From contig JAQFVV010012544.1 of NCBI GenBank assembly GCA_028023455.1, positions 186,001-250,000 of the forward strand: a DNA stretch of 64,000 nucleotides, read 5' to 3'. A model generated the notes under the pieces. That model did not search any database, was not told where the DNA came from, and saw only the letters and a program-made list of their open reading frames with translations. The DNA comes from Epiperipatus broadwayi (taxonomy: Eukaryota > Onychophora > Udeonychophora > Euonychophora > Peripatidae). This document shows positions 24,261-37,479 of this stretch, in pieces (the first letter of the stretch is position 1; each line of letters starts with the position of its first letter). Made by a program: the position numbers and the translations under genes.

Positions 24261-26212
24261 TTCACAAGGCAAACTGATTAGAGTTAATTTAATAAACATT
24301 CAAATAACATTCCTGCTTTCATTTGTATTATTGCTAACCCATAAATTAAATAAAAGTAGACCACCTTTTTCTTACTATATACTGTTATATTGATTGTAAA
24401 TTAATTATTGATAGAGAGATGAGATGTCTTCGTAAAACTTAATCAAATCAGCTCATAATTCAAAACAATTACAATATAAATTCTAATAATTTAAATAATC
24501 CTGTTAATCCATAAATATTAGTAATCCGTATCAATATTACATATTTAATAAAAGTTATTTATTTGCAAGGTTATTAAAATTTGTATATATATATATATGT
24601 GTCTGCATTTTTAGTATAATTTAAAGAGAGCTAAGCAATGGAAAAATGTTATCATTAAAATGATTCAAAATACGTTACCAGTTGATTACCTAAATTTAGC
24701 AGGAAAATAAAACTATTTAGATCACACACTGACTAGTAAAGAAACTACTTTCTAGCAATAATTAGTTTATACTTACATATTATTTCATATTGCAACTAAA
24801 TTTATAACTATTATGTTTAAGAAACAGTAAATACATTTTCTTTCTTTAAATCTTAAATGATAAATTTTTCAAGTTGTTTATTTCGGTCACCATTAATTTA
24901 AATCCTTTTTAATTTAGTTGAAAACAATATTAATTTTCTCATAAGATTTAATTCACAATTTTTAAATTTATCTTTTAATAATTCTGATTATTTTTTTAAA
25001 CTTATAATGTAATTCTAAACAAATATTTTTGATATTAAATTATATATATATTAGTATTACATTTTTCTATTAATTTTTTCCTCCTAATGCCAAAATTATA
25101 AATCTTCAATACAATATGACGAAAATATTAAAGAATAAACATAAATATTTAAATACCAAGCTTCATATATAGTAATTACAATTTTCATTACTCGAGATCT
25201 TTGGGTTTATTTCTCACAGTTTCTTTAAATCAATTATAAAAGAAACTGTAAGCATCACATTTATAATCACGCAAAATGTTTAGATATTAACGAAACTGAA
25301 TACCTATACTTAAATCTTAAACAATTATTCTTCACTTCAGAAATTCTTATATTTCTTTTTACTCTGATATATGTTTTTAATTTATTTTAAAGATTAAATT
25401 CATCAGATATTATATCGTTCAAATGTAGCTTAGCCTCCTATTTCTTCCCATCTCTTTGCTCATAACGTATATTATATAATATTCATTATTAAAATTTAAA
25501 CTCAATTAAACTAACTTTTACTTTTATGAACACATTGTTTAAATCATCGAAAAAATGTAGAAATAAATAAAGGGATGTGAAGAAACGTAAAGTTAAATAT
25601 TTATTTAATGATGTAAGGTATGATACATTGAAGTAGACATCAGACTAAAAATAAATTTAATAAAGTTTGAGTTAAAAAATATTAGTTTATAATTTAACTA
25701 TGAGTATAATTAAATTAATTATCTAAATATTCTCCTTTTGAACAAAAAAAGGATTTAGATGATGCATGTTTTGGTGGAGTGATAAGACAGCAACTTCTAA
25801 AATTCAAAATCCATGATTGTGCCCAGCTATAAGCAATAAACCTTTCAATTAACTTGTTTGTTTTTTTTTTACAATATAATTGTTAGTTTTTAAAAACTAA
25901 TAGCATGGGCATATTAAAAATGTAATAATCTGAGATACTTAAGTAATACTTGTTACATTAAAAGTTATTATGAAGATTTTACTGATGTGCTCATCTGCCT
26001 ATTTATAAAAGTAAAAGTTGGAGATTTTGTCTTTAATTAAAGTCTTCTAATATTAATAAAGCACTCACTATATCTGTAAAAATATTTGTGAAAACATTCA
26101 GACATCTGAATCAGAAGTTGTCTTAAGTATCAAATAAATTTTATATTCAAATAAAAGAGTTGTTTATAATCAGCAAAAAATAATTTTAGGATGTTTTGCA
26201 AGTTGCAGGTTC
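24261..26212. other. AT-rich sequence, no gene
   Basis: Nothing recognised. Confidence 0.6.
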
Positions 26213-26257
26213 ATTAAATTGTTATATATATATATATATATATATATAACAATTTAA

Positions 26258-26262
<5 letters not shown>
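26213..26262. repeat. perfect palindrome over TA repeat
   Basis: TTCATTAAATTGTTATA, TA repeats, and the exact complement TATAACAATTTAATGAA. It lies just left of the (TA)n that precedes the family C hammerhead pair and could form a cruciform. Confidence 0.8.
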
Positions 26263-26303
<41 letters not shown>

Positions 26304-26391
26304 TAGATGGAGCTTTACCAATAGCTCCTAACAAGCTTTTGTTTACATAAACACCAAGAGAGATAGAATTCAATATCTCTTTCATTGTCTC

Positions 26392-26441
26392 CACCTCCAG
26401 ACCAGCTGGTTTCGAGCTAGTTGGCTCACATCAGTGAAGGG
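26392..26441 (-). ncRNA. hammerhead motif with one core change, left half
   Basis: Minus strand: CCTTCA, CTGATGT (CUGANGA except A9 to T), stem II GAGC/GCTC around CAACTA, GAAA, loopless stem III CCAG/CTGG, T and C, TGGAGG. The helices are all perfect or G-T paired. The A9 change should impair catalysis. Confidence 0.65.
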
Positions 26442-26589
26442 TAAAGAGACTAGAAACTAGATCTAAATACTAACTCTAAAATCAGCATTTATAAAACACA
26501 TTTCTAGCAGCTTGAAAGCATGGAATTTATCAGACACGTAATGTTTGATAAATGCTGATTTTAGAGTTAGTAATTAGATCTAGTTTCTA

Positions 26590-26653
26590 GTCTCCCTACC
26601 CTTCACTGATATGAGCCAACTAGCTCGAAACCAGCTGGTCTGGAGGTGGAGAC
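26590..26653 (+). ncRNA. hammerhead motif with two core changes, right half
   Basis: Inner stem I 26600-26605 pairs with 26641-26646. Across an internal loop an outer stem GTCTCC/GGAGAC (26590-26595 with 26648-26653) also pairs. The core is CTGATAT (26606-26612; G8 and A9 changed). Stem II GAGC/GCTC is 26613-26616 with 26623-26626, GAAA is 26627-26630, stem III CCAG/CTGG is 26631-26638, and the would-be cleavage site is C26640. It is structurally complete but probably inactive. Confidence 0.65.
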
Positions 26654-26739
26654 AATGAAAGAGATATTGAATTCTATCTTTTTCAGCATTTATGTAAACA
26701 AAAGCTTGTTAGGAGCTATTGGTAAAGCTCCATCTAGTG

Positions 26740-27855
26740 ATCATAAAATGCAAGCTAAAAGTAAGTTATGAAATTTATAACTTGTTTTGTTTATCATATA
26801 TATATAACATCACTTGGAAATTTGGGAAATTTAGGAATCAATTATATTTTTTATCACTTTGAAATAATTAAAATAATGCAAAAACCTCAGGTTGTATCCT
26901 TTTTTTACTATACAAATATTCATAAATGTATTTATTCTGCAATAAATTTTTAACACACTTAACATTATATATACATTTGTATTATTCTTTTAACACTTAT
27001 TGTAATAATATTTTGTAATTGACATAATTTTTTTTTTAATTTAATTTATATTTTTACACATTAATATGAAATTTAATTCTAAATATGTGGTACAAATGCT
27101 GATCTTCATTAAAGATCAACAATATCCAGTAAGTAAATAGAGATGTGACAACAATAAAACAGTTAACATATCTTGACTACTCAAGTTTACAAGAAATGGC
27201 TCTGAATAAAATAAATAAAGTAAATTGCTGCTCAATTGAGATTCATTTTTAATAAACTAAATGAATTTTTTTTTTAAAAAAAAGCTGATGTACATCACAG
27301 TGCATATTACATTATCCATACTTACATAATAAAGTAATTTCTTTTTTTAATAGTCATATTTAATCTATAGCAAAGTGGATGTTCAATAATACTTTTTTTG
27401 ATATTTTTCTCAAAATAATATTTAGTTACATATGTGGTATTTGCTCATAAAGTAAATTACATTCAACTACTATCTATTCATGTGTAATATCTATTCATAA
27501 ATCTATCTATCTATATATTTATCTACATAAGATCTTATTATATTTTAAAACTAAATTATGCTTATATACATATAAACAAAAAAAGACATATAAATCCAAG
27601 AAATAATATTATATTTCAACCAGAGGACACACTAATGTATATAATTAATTCACAATGTATAATAATGTCATTATATTAAACTATATTTGTATTGTCTAAC
27701 TTATTTAGAGTTCAAATTACTCTTTTCTCCACTTCCACATATTACAGTCATGCTTATATATATTTTAGCTGTCATAGTAATAGATGTCTCATTGTTTTGC
27801 TCAGCTTTGCTAGTTGGTCGGATTACAATGAATTCTCATTTTCCATCACTATTAT
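26740..27855. other. AT-rich sequence, no gene
   Basis: Short frames (26768-26953, 27687-27887) give no recognisable product. Confidence 0.55.
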
Positions 27856-28080
27856 GTTATTCTTTAGGTGTTAGATCTGGGGCTTAGATAGTGGGTTCGA
27901 ATCCAGGCTGGTCCCTGACCTAAATCTTGGAATTGACTGGGTTTGAAGTACATTTTGTGAGTTCCAGCTCATGTTAGATGGATAAACATGTTTTGACCGG
28001 TACATAGGATTTTTTTTTCTTGGGCTTGGCTTCCCAACATGAGGCTTTGATATAAACACCCACATACCCTGGGTACTGAA
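27856..28080 (+). repeat. SINE-like element with Pol III B box
   Basis: A GC-richer, about 220-bp block. GGTTCGAATCC at 27894-27904 is a perfect B box; a matching A box upstream is poor. The body runs through GGGTTTGAAGTACATT, GACCGGTACATAGG and CACATACCCTGGGTACTG and ends at (TA)n. No second copy exists in the window, so family identity is open. Confidence 0.5.
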
Positions 28081-28085
28081 TTCTG

Positions 28086-28178
28086 TATATATATATATAT
28101 ATATTCTTTAAAAAAAGTTTATATAATTTTTTATATATATATATATTCTTTAAAAAAAGTTTATATAATTTTTTCCAT
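28086..28178. repeat. tandem duplication with TA repeat
   Basis: (TA)n plus TTCTTTAAAAAAAGTTTATA and the following TAATTTTTT is repeated twice. Confidence 0.8.
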
Positions 28179-28383
28179 GTTTGATATGTTTAAAATAATG
28201 TGTTCAAAGTGTAAAATTTACTGTTTAAAGTTAAAACCCATGTACTACAACCATAGTACATATGTATTTTTTCTTCAATATCATATATAGTTTTTGTTCT
28301 TAAGACATATATGAAAAATGTATAAATAATTTATAAATCATTGATCACTATGTCTTAACTGGCACACTTATAAAAAGAAATTT

Positions 28384-28445
28384 TGCTAACCAGTAGTGAG
28401 TCAAATGCAAAAATGTTGAAAGTGGAGGGTTCGAACTCAGATAAA
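28384..28445 (+). repeat. tRNA-like fragment, possible SINE head
   Basis: TAACCAGTAGTGAG resembles an A box and GGGTTCGAACTC (about 28427-28438) a B box, at tRNA-like spacing. The stems do not fold into a full cloverleaf. Confidence 0.35.
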
Positions 28446-30378
28446 AAAATTATTGAGAGCAAATTTTTTGGCTTAATGCTATGATGTAAAATTGTAAACA
28501 TGTAATAACCAGACTATGAGTTTTCTTTTCAGATGTAGGAGTGTGACCAAGAGAAATTAAAAGAAATGGCTAGATTATTCTTGCTTGTGGAATGTAGTAA
28601 TTAAATATCAATCAACCATTGGTCTACCCATATCTTGTAAATAATGTTTCAATTATTGTATGCTTAGCCTTGGAGAAGACCTATCTTGTATTATATATCT
28701 ATTTAACACATTAGAGTTCTCATTCAAATTTATACCTGTGTTTAGATCTATACTTTATTATTGCTTAGTCACTCTTTGTAAAGCTACATGTGCAAATTTT
28801 GTCTTACCCAATGTATTGGCTTTTAATCAGCCATAAGGAACTGATCGACTACAGGCTATATATATATATACACAATAAATGTCCAGTCAATTTAAAATAC
28901 GATATAGGTTTACATTTTCATTTACTGTGTCAATACTAAAAATTAATAGAGAAAAAAATTATATTAAATGCTATTATTCACTGTGCACTAAAATATATAT
29001 AAAATAATTGTTTCTTCAACCAAAATTGGAAGTTTTAGATTTAAATTGAAATAACAGCATGTGGGGTCCAAAAATTAATTAGTCAATCCCTATTTTTTTT
29101 AAAAAGGGATTGACGTAATTAATGTCTGCATTTCCTCCCCCTATTTTAAGTTAAATATTAAAACTCTAATTGTAGTTGAAAAAATAATTATTCTATATAC
29201 TTTTAGAGCACAGTCTATAAAATCATTTAATATAAAAAAATTTCTTTATCTCTATTATTTTTGAGTATAAAATTATAAAAGGGAATTGGTTTAAATTGTA
29301 AAGAGAGTTGAAGAATCATAAAAGTAAAATGAATAAAATAGGTAATGATTTTTTTAATCATGAATAAAAATGAGAAATTTAAAAATGGAATATTGGAAAA
29401 ATTAAAACATTTTTTATTATCATGTCATAGAAAAAAGAAATAAATCAGCAGTGAATGAATGATTTACTAATTGTAGGTTGCTAAAAAAAAATAGAAGAAA
29501 AAGTCGATGATTTTATAAAGTTAGAGAAGGTGATCAGAGAGAACAAATATTTACAGTGGCCGAGAATATTTAGGTGTATTGTCTATATACAAAAACTTGT
29601 CTTCTATTTTTTTTTAAAAAAAGACATTTAACATCATTACCTATTATCAGAATAAATGAGTTTATATTTTTTACCTGTAGCTTTAACTTCTATTTCTGCC
29701 ATATATAAGGTTGTGACAAATTTTATTATTAAATACAAACACACTCTTACATATATATATATAATTTTAATTTATTGCTTTTCTTTTTATGTTTGTATTA
29801 CCTACTATTGATTGTCAATGTGTGAAAGTTTCATATCTAATTATAATAGCTTTAAAAGATAAAAAAATATTTCAACTATCCTTTCATTTGATTTATTAGT
29901 TGGATTTTATAAGATTATCTGAGTGAAAGAAAATTAGAATTTTTAAATCTGCTTGTCACAACATTCATTGAAATATAAAATAGTTTATTTTATAAGTAAA
30001 GTTAGCTCGAAACAGCTATCAACATAAGATGAACAATTCAGATTTTTAAAAAAAAAAAGAGTATTGATTTAAAACAAATACTTTAAAGATTTGTTTAAAT
30101 CTCGTTGCATTTTTTTAAGTAGTATTAAATGACGTGAAAAACAATATTGAAATGATAATGAAATAATATTTTTAATGTTATATATTTTTAACATTCTTTG
30201 AATACAACTAAAACGAACATGCTAAAACTAGATCTAATATACATGAATATTTCTTTATAACGGGATTACATCCATAACCATTATATAGGTAGGACTTTAT
30301 TTGTTTTCAGACACGTACCCATTCTTTCTGTTTATCTATCTATCTATCCATCCATTCATTTATCTATTTATCTATTTT

Positions 30379-30409
<31 letters not shown>

Positions 30410-31810
30410 GGTACACAACTAACAGATGCAACGTTATATAGATAAGTAGGTTGGAGAGATGGATGCATACTACATTTACAGAATGGACAGACAAATAGAA
30501 TGAGGATTTTTGTAAGTAATCTTCCATATAAAATTTTGTTAATCTGCCTTACAAGTTCCTATTTAAGAACAAACGTCTAGACAAAGGTTTTACTGAATTA
30601 TGGTAAAAATCTTTTTTTTTCTTTTCAGTACTTTGTGAACAATTTATACAATTATTGACAAAAATAATTTTAAAAAATATGTAGCAAATTAAAAATAATG
30701 CATGTCATTTGATTAATTATTGTAATTAAGTAGCCACTCAGTAAAAAAAAAAAATGCAACTTATTTTGTGATATATTATTAATATTTTAGGTTTGATGGA
30801 CTATTGTGCCAGATCTCAAGCTATGCTTAATAACATTGTTGATATATTTTAAACAAATGTAATAATTTTATAAATGACAAGATTGTGAATTTTCTGACAT
30901 TTTATCACTGATTATAATAATTTGTTAAGACACTTAAAATAATATTAATAATTTTATTGACTGTTGTTGCACTGATTATAAAAATAAAATGGTGATCAAA
31001 ATCTGAAGTGCTCTTTCTCAGATTGGTGAAAAATTATATTCTACAGATAATAAATCCTTGATTTTCTCTCCCCCCTACACCTTGGGTTTATTAAATTCTG
31101 TCCTTCTTGTTTTTCAATGACAAACAAAAATAAATAAAATGTTGATTATAATGTTATTTTTTTTTAATTTGTTATATATTTAACATGCAATACAAACAAT
31201 GAACTTTAAATATAATTGAAGTAAATCACTCTTATTTATAACAGAATAAAATATATTATTATTACCATTTATATAACTGAATAAGATTATAATCTTTACG
31301 TCTATGTATTGACTTCATATAACATTCACTTTAATCAATAATGGTTTAAAATATAATATGCAAACATCTAATTGCAATTACCTTTACTCCCCTCCAATAA
31401 TTATCATATTTCTACCTTTATCAATCATCGGATCAATTTATATATAATTTCTATCTTAATATAAGTGTTATTTGTTACTGACAAAATAATTACAATAAGC
31501 TTCTAATTACTTATTAATTATTTTAAAATGTCAAACCAATTAATTTCTATATAAAAATCAATATCTGGTCAGATAATAAACATTATGTTCTATACAAAGA
31601 AAATGATATGTAATCATATTCTCTACCCATTCTATGTTTTGACTTCCAAACTATTTTTAACTGCTTCTAAGGAATTATGTGGTATAGTCAATTCATAAAT
31701 AGTATCATATCCATGTACTACTAACCAATAAATTTGCATTCTAAAATTGAATGATAATCAAGTCAGTTTATTTGTTTTAAATTAATTCAACATTTATTAA
31801 CAAATGGATA

Positions 31811-31841
<31 letters not shown>
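28446..31841. other. AT-rich sequence, no gene; microsatellite and hairpin
   Basis: A hairpin TAATTAGTCAATCCCT / AGGGATTGACGTAATTA sits at 29078-29121. A (TATC)n microsatellite with variants lies at 30330-30410. Nothing coding is recognised. Confidence 0.55.
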
Positions 31842-31842
<1 letters not shown>

Positions 31843-32100
31843 AATCTTATAATTAAATATTTATAAATACAGTAATTAGATATATGTAAAGTATAACTTT
31901 AAAAAAATTATCCACTTAGGAGCACTTTCAATGATCCTCATAGTCTTTGCCAACTAATGCTTAGAAAGGCTAACCTTCCCACAATTCTGTGATCCTAACA
32001 TTTGCTGCCTGTCTGGTAAATAAATCTTGTTTGTATTTGTATATTAGCATAGCTTACTTTATCTTTTTTTTGTTGTTATTTTTTTCAATTTACAATATTT

Positions 32101-32340
32101 TTACATTATTATAATTGAAGTTAAAACCATAAATACATGACTTATTATGATCATAAAAATGGATGCTGAAACATTATTATTTAATTTGCAATTTTGTTTC
32201 ATTTTCTGAAATCTTTTTAATAACAATAAGTGCTCTTTAGTTCTTTTTTCCAATGTGCATCTTAATTCTCCTATATATGCACTACCACATCTACATATCC
32301 ATTTATAAATGATGCAAAGTAAATAATAATGTTTCAACAT
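32101..32340 (-). pseudogene. Penelope-like GIY-YIG fragment
   Basis: The minus strand is open for 79 residues: IYKWICRCGSAYIGELRC (GIY-like start, Cys pair, YIG motif), then TLEKRTKEHLLLLKRF, the R-x3-H helix. The end of the frame runs into the inverted arm, where the metal-binding glutamate helix is missing. It is therefore a truncated relic, even though it is uninterrupted. Confidence 0.7.
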
Positions 32341-32484
32341 CCATTTTTATGACCATAATAAGTCATGTATTTATGGTTTTAACTTCAATTATAATAACAT
32401 AAAAATATCGCAAATTGAAAAAAGCAACAAAAGGGAAATAAAAGAAGCTAAGCTAATATACAAATACAAACAAGACTTATTTAA

Positions 32485-33249
32485 CTCTTATAATGCATGA
32501 CTCGTCTAAAAACGAGAAGATTTGACATCACTCTAAATCGGCTACTTTTTATCCCACGTATACATATGATACGTCATTAGAACGAAAATCAAAAGTTCTG
32601 TAAGATGGTGCCCTCTTCAGAGTTATTTTACAAGTAAAAAATCAATAAAAATGACCATATATGTCAAACAAAACCAAAGCACCGCCTCCTCACCAACTTT
32701 TCTTGAATCTTATTGGCTGTCCCACTTCTGTCAGAAAGGGTAATGGCTGCCAAAAAGTAAAAAGTTAAGTTCGTTTTGATTTTTATTACGAAAATGATAA
32801 ACGAATGTTTACAACATTTTAAATAATATTTGAATTGAATTACAAATTATTATTGATAAAATAATACTAAAAATCAAATTATTTTAAAAAAATAGTTAAG
32901 ATATTACCAAGAATTATTTATTTATTGCTACATATTGATCGTAACGTAAAGTGAAAAAAAAAAGATTGCGTCAGCAATCTTTTTTGGTTGGTTGAATAGC
33001 GGTTACTTTTATTTCACCACAATTGAATATTTTTTAAATTATAAATCAAATTTTATTTTTGAAAAGATTTTCGTTTGCTTTCGTAATCTGAAAATTCAGT
33101 AATATACTTTTTACAAACGAAACTAACGTATTTATATTATTAAAAGTGATCTATTTTAACAATAGATTTTGTTAAAGTTGTGAGTTGGCCAATTACAAGT
33201 TTTGATTTTTTAACTCATTCGACCAATTATATAATCATCGTTCAAAAGG
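32485..33249. mobile_element. 765-bp TTAA-flanked non-autonomous element (piggyBac-like)
   Basis: It is bounded by TTAA at 32481-32484 and 33250-33253 and interrupts an otherwise continuous inverted-repeat arm, so the insertion limits are defined by the empty site present in the left arm. Ends read TTAACTCTTATAATGCATGA and, inverted, TTAACCTTTTGAACGATGAT, which are similar over the first bases. Duplicated TTAA and short C-C/T-T-T ends are known for piggyBac transposons. There is no transposase ORF. An internal perfect hairpin AAAAAGATTGC/GCAATCTTTTT lies at about 32960-32985. Confidence 0.65.
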
Positions 33250-33412
33250 TTAACAGTTAGCAGCAAATGTTAAGATCATGTAATTGTGGGAAAGTTAGCC
33301 TTTCTAAGTGTTAATTGACAAAGTCTATGAGGATAGTGAAAAGTGCTCCTAAGTGGATAAAAAATTTTAAAATTATACTAGTGTATTTATAAATATTCAA
33401 TTTTAAGATTAC

Positions 33413-36400
33413 ATATATTGATTTGAAGAAATACAGACATCGAATTATAATATTATATATATATTATATGGAAAATGAACCATAAACATTTAAAATATAT
33501 ACATGTCATCCAATTATGCCTTATGCAATAAGTTCTCAATTAAAATTGATTTGTAGATTAAATAGGTGATTGTACATCAAACTTCACCTATCAGATGCTA
33601 AATCAAAAATGTATGTATGTAACACAAACATGCTGTAATAAGATACAACTTTCAAAATATAACAGAGTTAAGAACATTCTTAATCTTTATATAATAATGA
33701 TAGTTAATTGAAAAAAATATATACTAAAGGTGAATCTACCCATTTGTTCATGTTATTTCAAGAAAATAAAAATAAATACTTGAAATTAATTCATAATCAT
33801 CAAGTAAGGAGATAAATATTTTAAAATTAAAATCATAATTACTAAACTACAAAATATAAATTTGAATTTAGAAAAAACATAACTCTCTTATATTTTAAGC
33901 ATGTAAAATAAATATCAACATAAATTTTACTACCATTTATATTGATAACCACTATAGAGTTATATGTACCAAAAAAATCAATAATATATATTCCCATAGG
34001 ACCTGATTCATTGTTCTCAAATATGACACTTCCAAAAGAGTGCCATATTTTCTAATATCTATTTTTTGAAACATGATCCAATAATATTTTGTTATGCCAG
34101 AAAATTATAAAGATCATGAAAAGCTATGCCATTTGAAGCACATTTTGCTAATTCCTACCTTTTCTAACTATTCCAAATTATTCTCTCATCTAGCAGATAT
34201 TTGATTGATATGATGTTCAAGGTATAAAGACACTAGTTTATATCCATAACAATGTAATATAGATATTATTTCCATTAACAGGTATCTGATTTATAGAAAA
34301 TTATAAGTGAGTGAATGCTAGTTTCATCCATGACATTGTGATGGATATTAATGTTATTTATAATGTGCATATAAATAATTCATTGATATCATAAAATTTT
34401 ATTAGCAGGTAAACATAATCTTTGTGTATTTTTATGTTGTTAGCATTTATATGTCATCCTTGAGAAGTAAGTAATATCTATTTTTAAACCAAAAAATGTT
34501 CAGAGACTTTTTTTAAAATGCAACGAATAATTTTTATTTTTCAACCAATTGTCCTCTCTCACAAATTCCTAATAAATCTGTCCAGTTAATGCATAAATGC
34601 TATTGCTTTCATCCATCATTTTATCCACTTGATAATTATTTACTTTTAAAAATAAATAAATAAAAGTATTACATGAAAGAACTTATGTTCACTTCTATTG
34701 AAGACAAGACATGAGAGAGAATGAGTTTAAACTGTTTGGTCCTATTTATATTTTTTATTAATGTCAGAGAAACTAATACTCTGCATTAACACTAAGGTCA
34801 ATTTTATCTAGCCTTACATAAATAAAAATCTTATTACACAATAATAATAACAAATAAAAATAAACATTTTATAATTTATTATACATATAACACGTAATCT
34901 TAAAATACCAATAGCATTCTTTCACTCTAATAGAAACTAAACAAATTAAATTACATTCTTTCATACTACAATGGAAACATGCTTGTATGAATATCTTCCA
35001 ACAGAATATTATACAAATAAAATCTTAAATATTTAGGTGTATTATTGTAAACTACTATTGGGAATGCAGTAATAAAAATACATAAAATAAAGGGTAGTAA
35101 TAATTTTATAAAGAGAATAAACTTTATTATTTATACATTTATTTTTAAAATGAATAAACTCAATTCACAAATTTTTATACTATAATTAATAACAAATGTT
35201 TCTTTCTCCAAAATGATTGTTGTCATAACAACATATTCTATTGCTTCTCAAATTAATATATTCACTATTAAAATAAAACCAAAAAATATTTTTTTTACAG
35301 TTCACATTATACCATATATTGGAATATTTTTCAAATTTCAGTAGGTAGAACATCTCTCTCTCGACCAACACACTTTTTTTAAAAGCAACAATATTAATTT
35401 TACTATTACTTTTAATGTATACAATAAACTATTGTCACTTAAATATATACAAATGGCTACTTTTTCCTCTTTTATTTTTTATTTCTTAGATGGGGTTTAA
35501 CAATTTAATCATCATGAGTCCTGAATATTCCCATTAAAATGAGACAAAATTTATTTACTTTTTTGTTCCCATCTTTGTTACATATTTCTATTACTTTATT
35601 GTGTATCACAAATAAAATTTCAAAAACATCATTATTAACAAAAACTGAATCACCTAGTTTATATTAACAAAATATCATAAACTACAATTATATGTCTGTT
35701 TTCTTTTTATCCTTTATAAAAAATGTCAATTACAGTTGTTAAAGCATTACTATAAAATTGAAAATAACTTTTTATATGTTTATCTCTTTTTAATAACCCC
35801 TTATTAATAATATAACCTGAAATTTATTACAACCAAACAATGTATCATACTTTACTCAAAGTTTGTTATATCACAACCAACTAAGTCATTGTTATTACCA
35901 TGATATGGCCAAAACATTAATAAAGTTCCTTTCATATAATGCATTTCCAAATTGTTTTTCCAATGTAGTATTCCTTTTAAAATTACTTTCACTATTCAAC
36001 TTTAAAGATAAATTTATGTTCCATAGATTTTATTCATAAAGCAAATTGTTCAGTAATTTTACTAAAATTATTTAAGACCAACTGTTACTAATTAATGCAT
36101 AATAGTTATATATCTTCATCATTTATCATATCTGCACTATTACACAAACATTTTTATATTTCAATTTTATAAGTGACTCTAAATTATCCCTATTATAACA
36201 CTTCAGAATAATACATAAGGAGCTATAAGCATAAATATTTAAGAAATTATTTTCTTTTTTTCCATATTCAATACTATTTATCTTCTATAATAATATATTT
36301 TTAACCAATATTAAGATATCAGGACAATTGAAAAACTGGAAATTTCAAAATATCTTCAACTCCATAATAATGGGTGCTCATTGTATTCTTGGCGATCTTG

Positions 36401-36700
36401 AACTTCGCAATTACTTTAAGAAAACATTACAATGGTCTAAAAACTTGATTTTTTTCAGAAATTTATGAATATTTTTGTATAGTAAGTGTGTGATAATTAT
36501 TGTATATCAAAAATATATATTATTATATGTTTATTTTTTACAGATATGTTTTATTTTTAAATATAAAAGATTATATTCTTCAGAGTAACATTATCATGGA
36601 GATTATGGTTGCAGGAAATACAACTTTCTAAAAAATGTTGTCACTGAACAATCTGTTATAACATTTAGCAATATCATAATAATTATGCAAAAATAAGAAA
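33413..36700. other. AT-rich sequence, no supported gene
   Basis: A C-richer plus strand around 34.9-35.9 kb, and a minus-strand patch near 34.0 kb faintly suggestive of an integrase, are too weak to call. The frame at 35186-35371 has no recognised product. Confidence 0.5.
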
Positions 36701-36704
36701 TGAT

Positions 36705-37010
36705 AGATGTGGTAAGATAGAAATAGTTTATGAAATTATGTGTAAGGGATGTATGGTAGTACATATAAGTCAGTCAGCAAAAAAATAAGATAAAAAGCAA
36801 TAAGGAGCATGGCAGAGCAATAAATCAGAGATATATTAAGTCAGGATCATTTTGCCATTTTTTAGAAATGGCATGTTATGAAATGTAAAGAAAGTATTAA
36901 GACGATCAAATATTGTAGAAATTATAAAAACAGGAAAGTATATGAGGCAAAATATATACAAGAAAATAAAGATAAATGTATGAATTTAGTACATTGTTCA
37001 TTAAAGTTGG
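36705..37010 (+). pseudogene. Penelope-like GIY-YIG relic
   Basis: The plus strand reads IVYEIMCKGCMVVHISQSAK, which keeps the GIY-like VYEI-C--C start and an ISQ in place of YIGE. After frameshifts it continues as DHFA and then NRKVYEAKYIQENKDKCMN, the equivalent of the K-EA-YI glutamate helix. RT is absent. Its consensus differs from the subfamily at 7.7-11 kb (VYEI-C rather than CGC-YIGES). Confidence 0.6.
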
Positions 37011-37479
37011 AGGAAAATTTGCATTAAATAAAAATTGGAAAGAATAAAAATGTTTTATGGTTGAGGTTGATAAATAGAGAGTGTGTTAAGATGATATGTA
37101 AATCAAGTGACATGTTTGAATTAATGTAAAATCTTGACAAGGTTCAATTTTGAATGAAAGTTGATTAGATTGAAATATATGTGTGATTTAAATATATAGT
37201 TGTTTATTAAATTGATTGTTTCATATTCAATTCAGGAGAAAATGTATATATATATATGTAAATTAGCCCCATTTAAAAATTGTAATAATAATAAATAAAA
37301 CTATTAAGAATTAACAGTAACAAATATAAAGTTTAAGGAGTTTCATAAGTATTTTCAATGGTGAATATTTTTTAAATTTTACCAGGAGGAAAAGATCACT
37401 ATGCAATATTCCAAGATCTATGAATTTTAATAATATTTATTTGCCACTTAATTAATGATTTTGTATATCTATTTTTAAA

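Larger units (their letters stand above)
26301..26739. repeat. inverted pair of a third hammerhead-repeat family
   Basis: Two half-copies are arranged tail to tail: the left one starts CACTAGATGGAGC at 26301 and the right one ends with the complement at 26739. Arms are about 200 bp, with a centre near 26470-26550. Blocks shared with the 418-bp unit include GAAACTAGATCTAAA, TTACATAAAC and AGATGG-GCT. Each half has a nearly complete HHR. Confidence 0.85.
31842..33412. repeat. fold-back element split by an insertion
   Basis: The left arm (31842-32190) is contiguous. Its reverse complement on the right is in two parts, 32308-32484 and 33254-33412, with 765 bp inserted between them at a TTAA. Matching blocks include TATCCACTTAGGAGCAC, GCTGCCTGTC-type sequence, TTTGTATTTGTATATTAGC and AAGTTAAAACCATAAATACA. 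The inner part of the left arm encodes a PLE endonuclease relic, so this is another inverted PLE-derived pair. Confidence 0.85.

Noticed and set aside
32955-32990. bacterial-type terminator
   Set aside because: The GATTGC/GCAATC hairpin with T run lies inside a eukaryotic transposon-like insert; T runs are everywhere in this DNA.
33960-34200. minus-strand integrase-like reading
   Set aside because: A few residues (HNKILLDHVSKN, then IIDFFG) hint at an LTR-element integrase, but stops are frequent and no zinc-binding or DDE pattern can be followed.
35186-35371. 61-codon minus-strand frame
   Set aside because: Low-complexity composition expected in AT-rich DNA; no motif.
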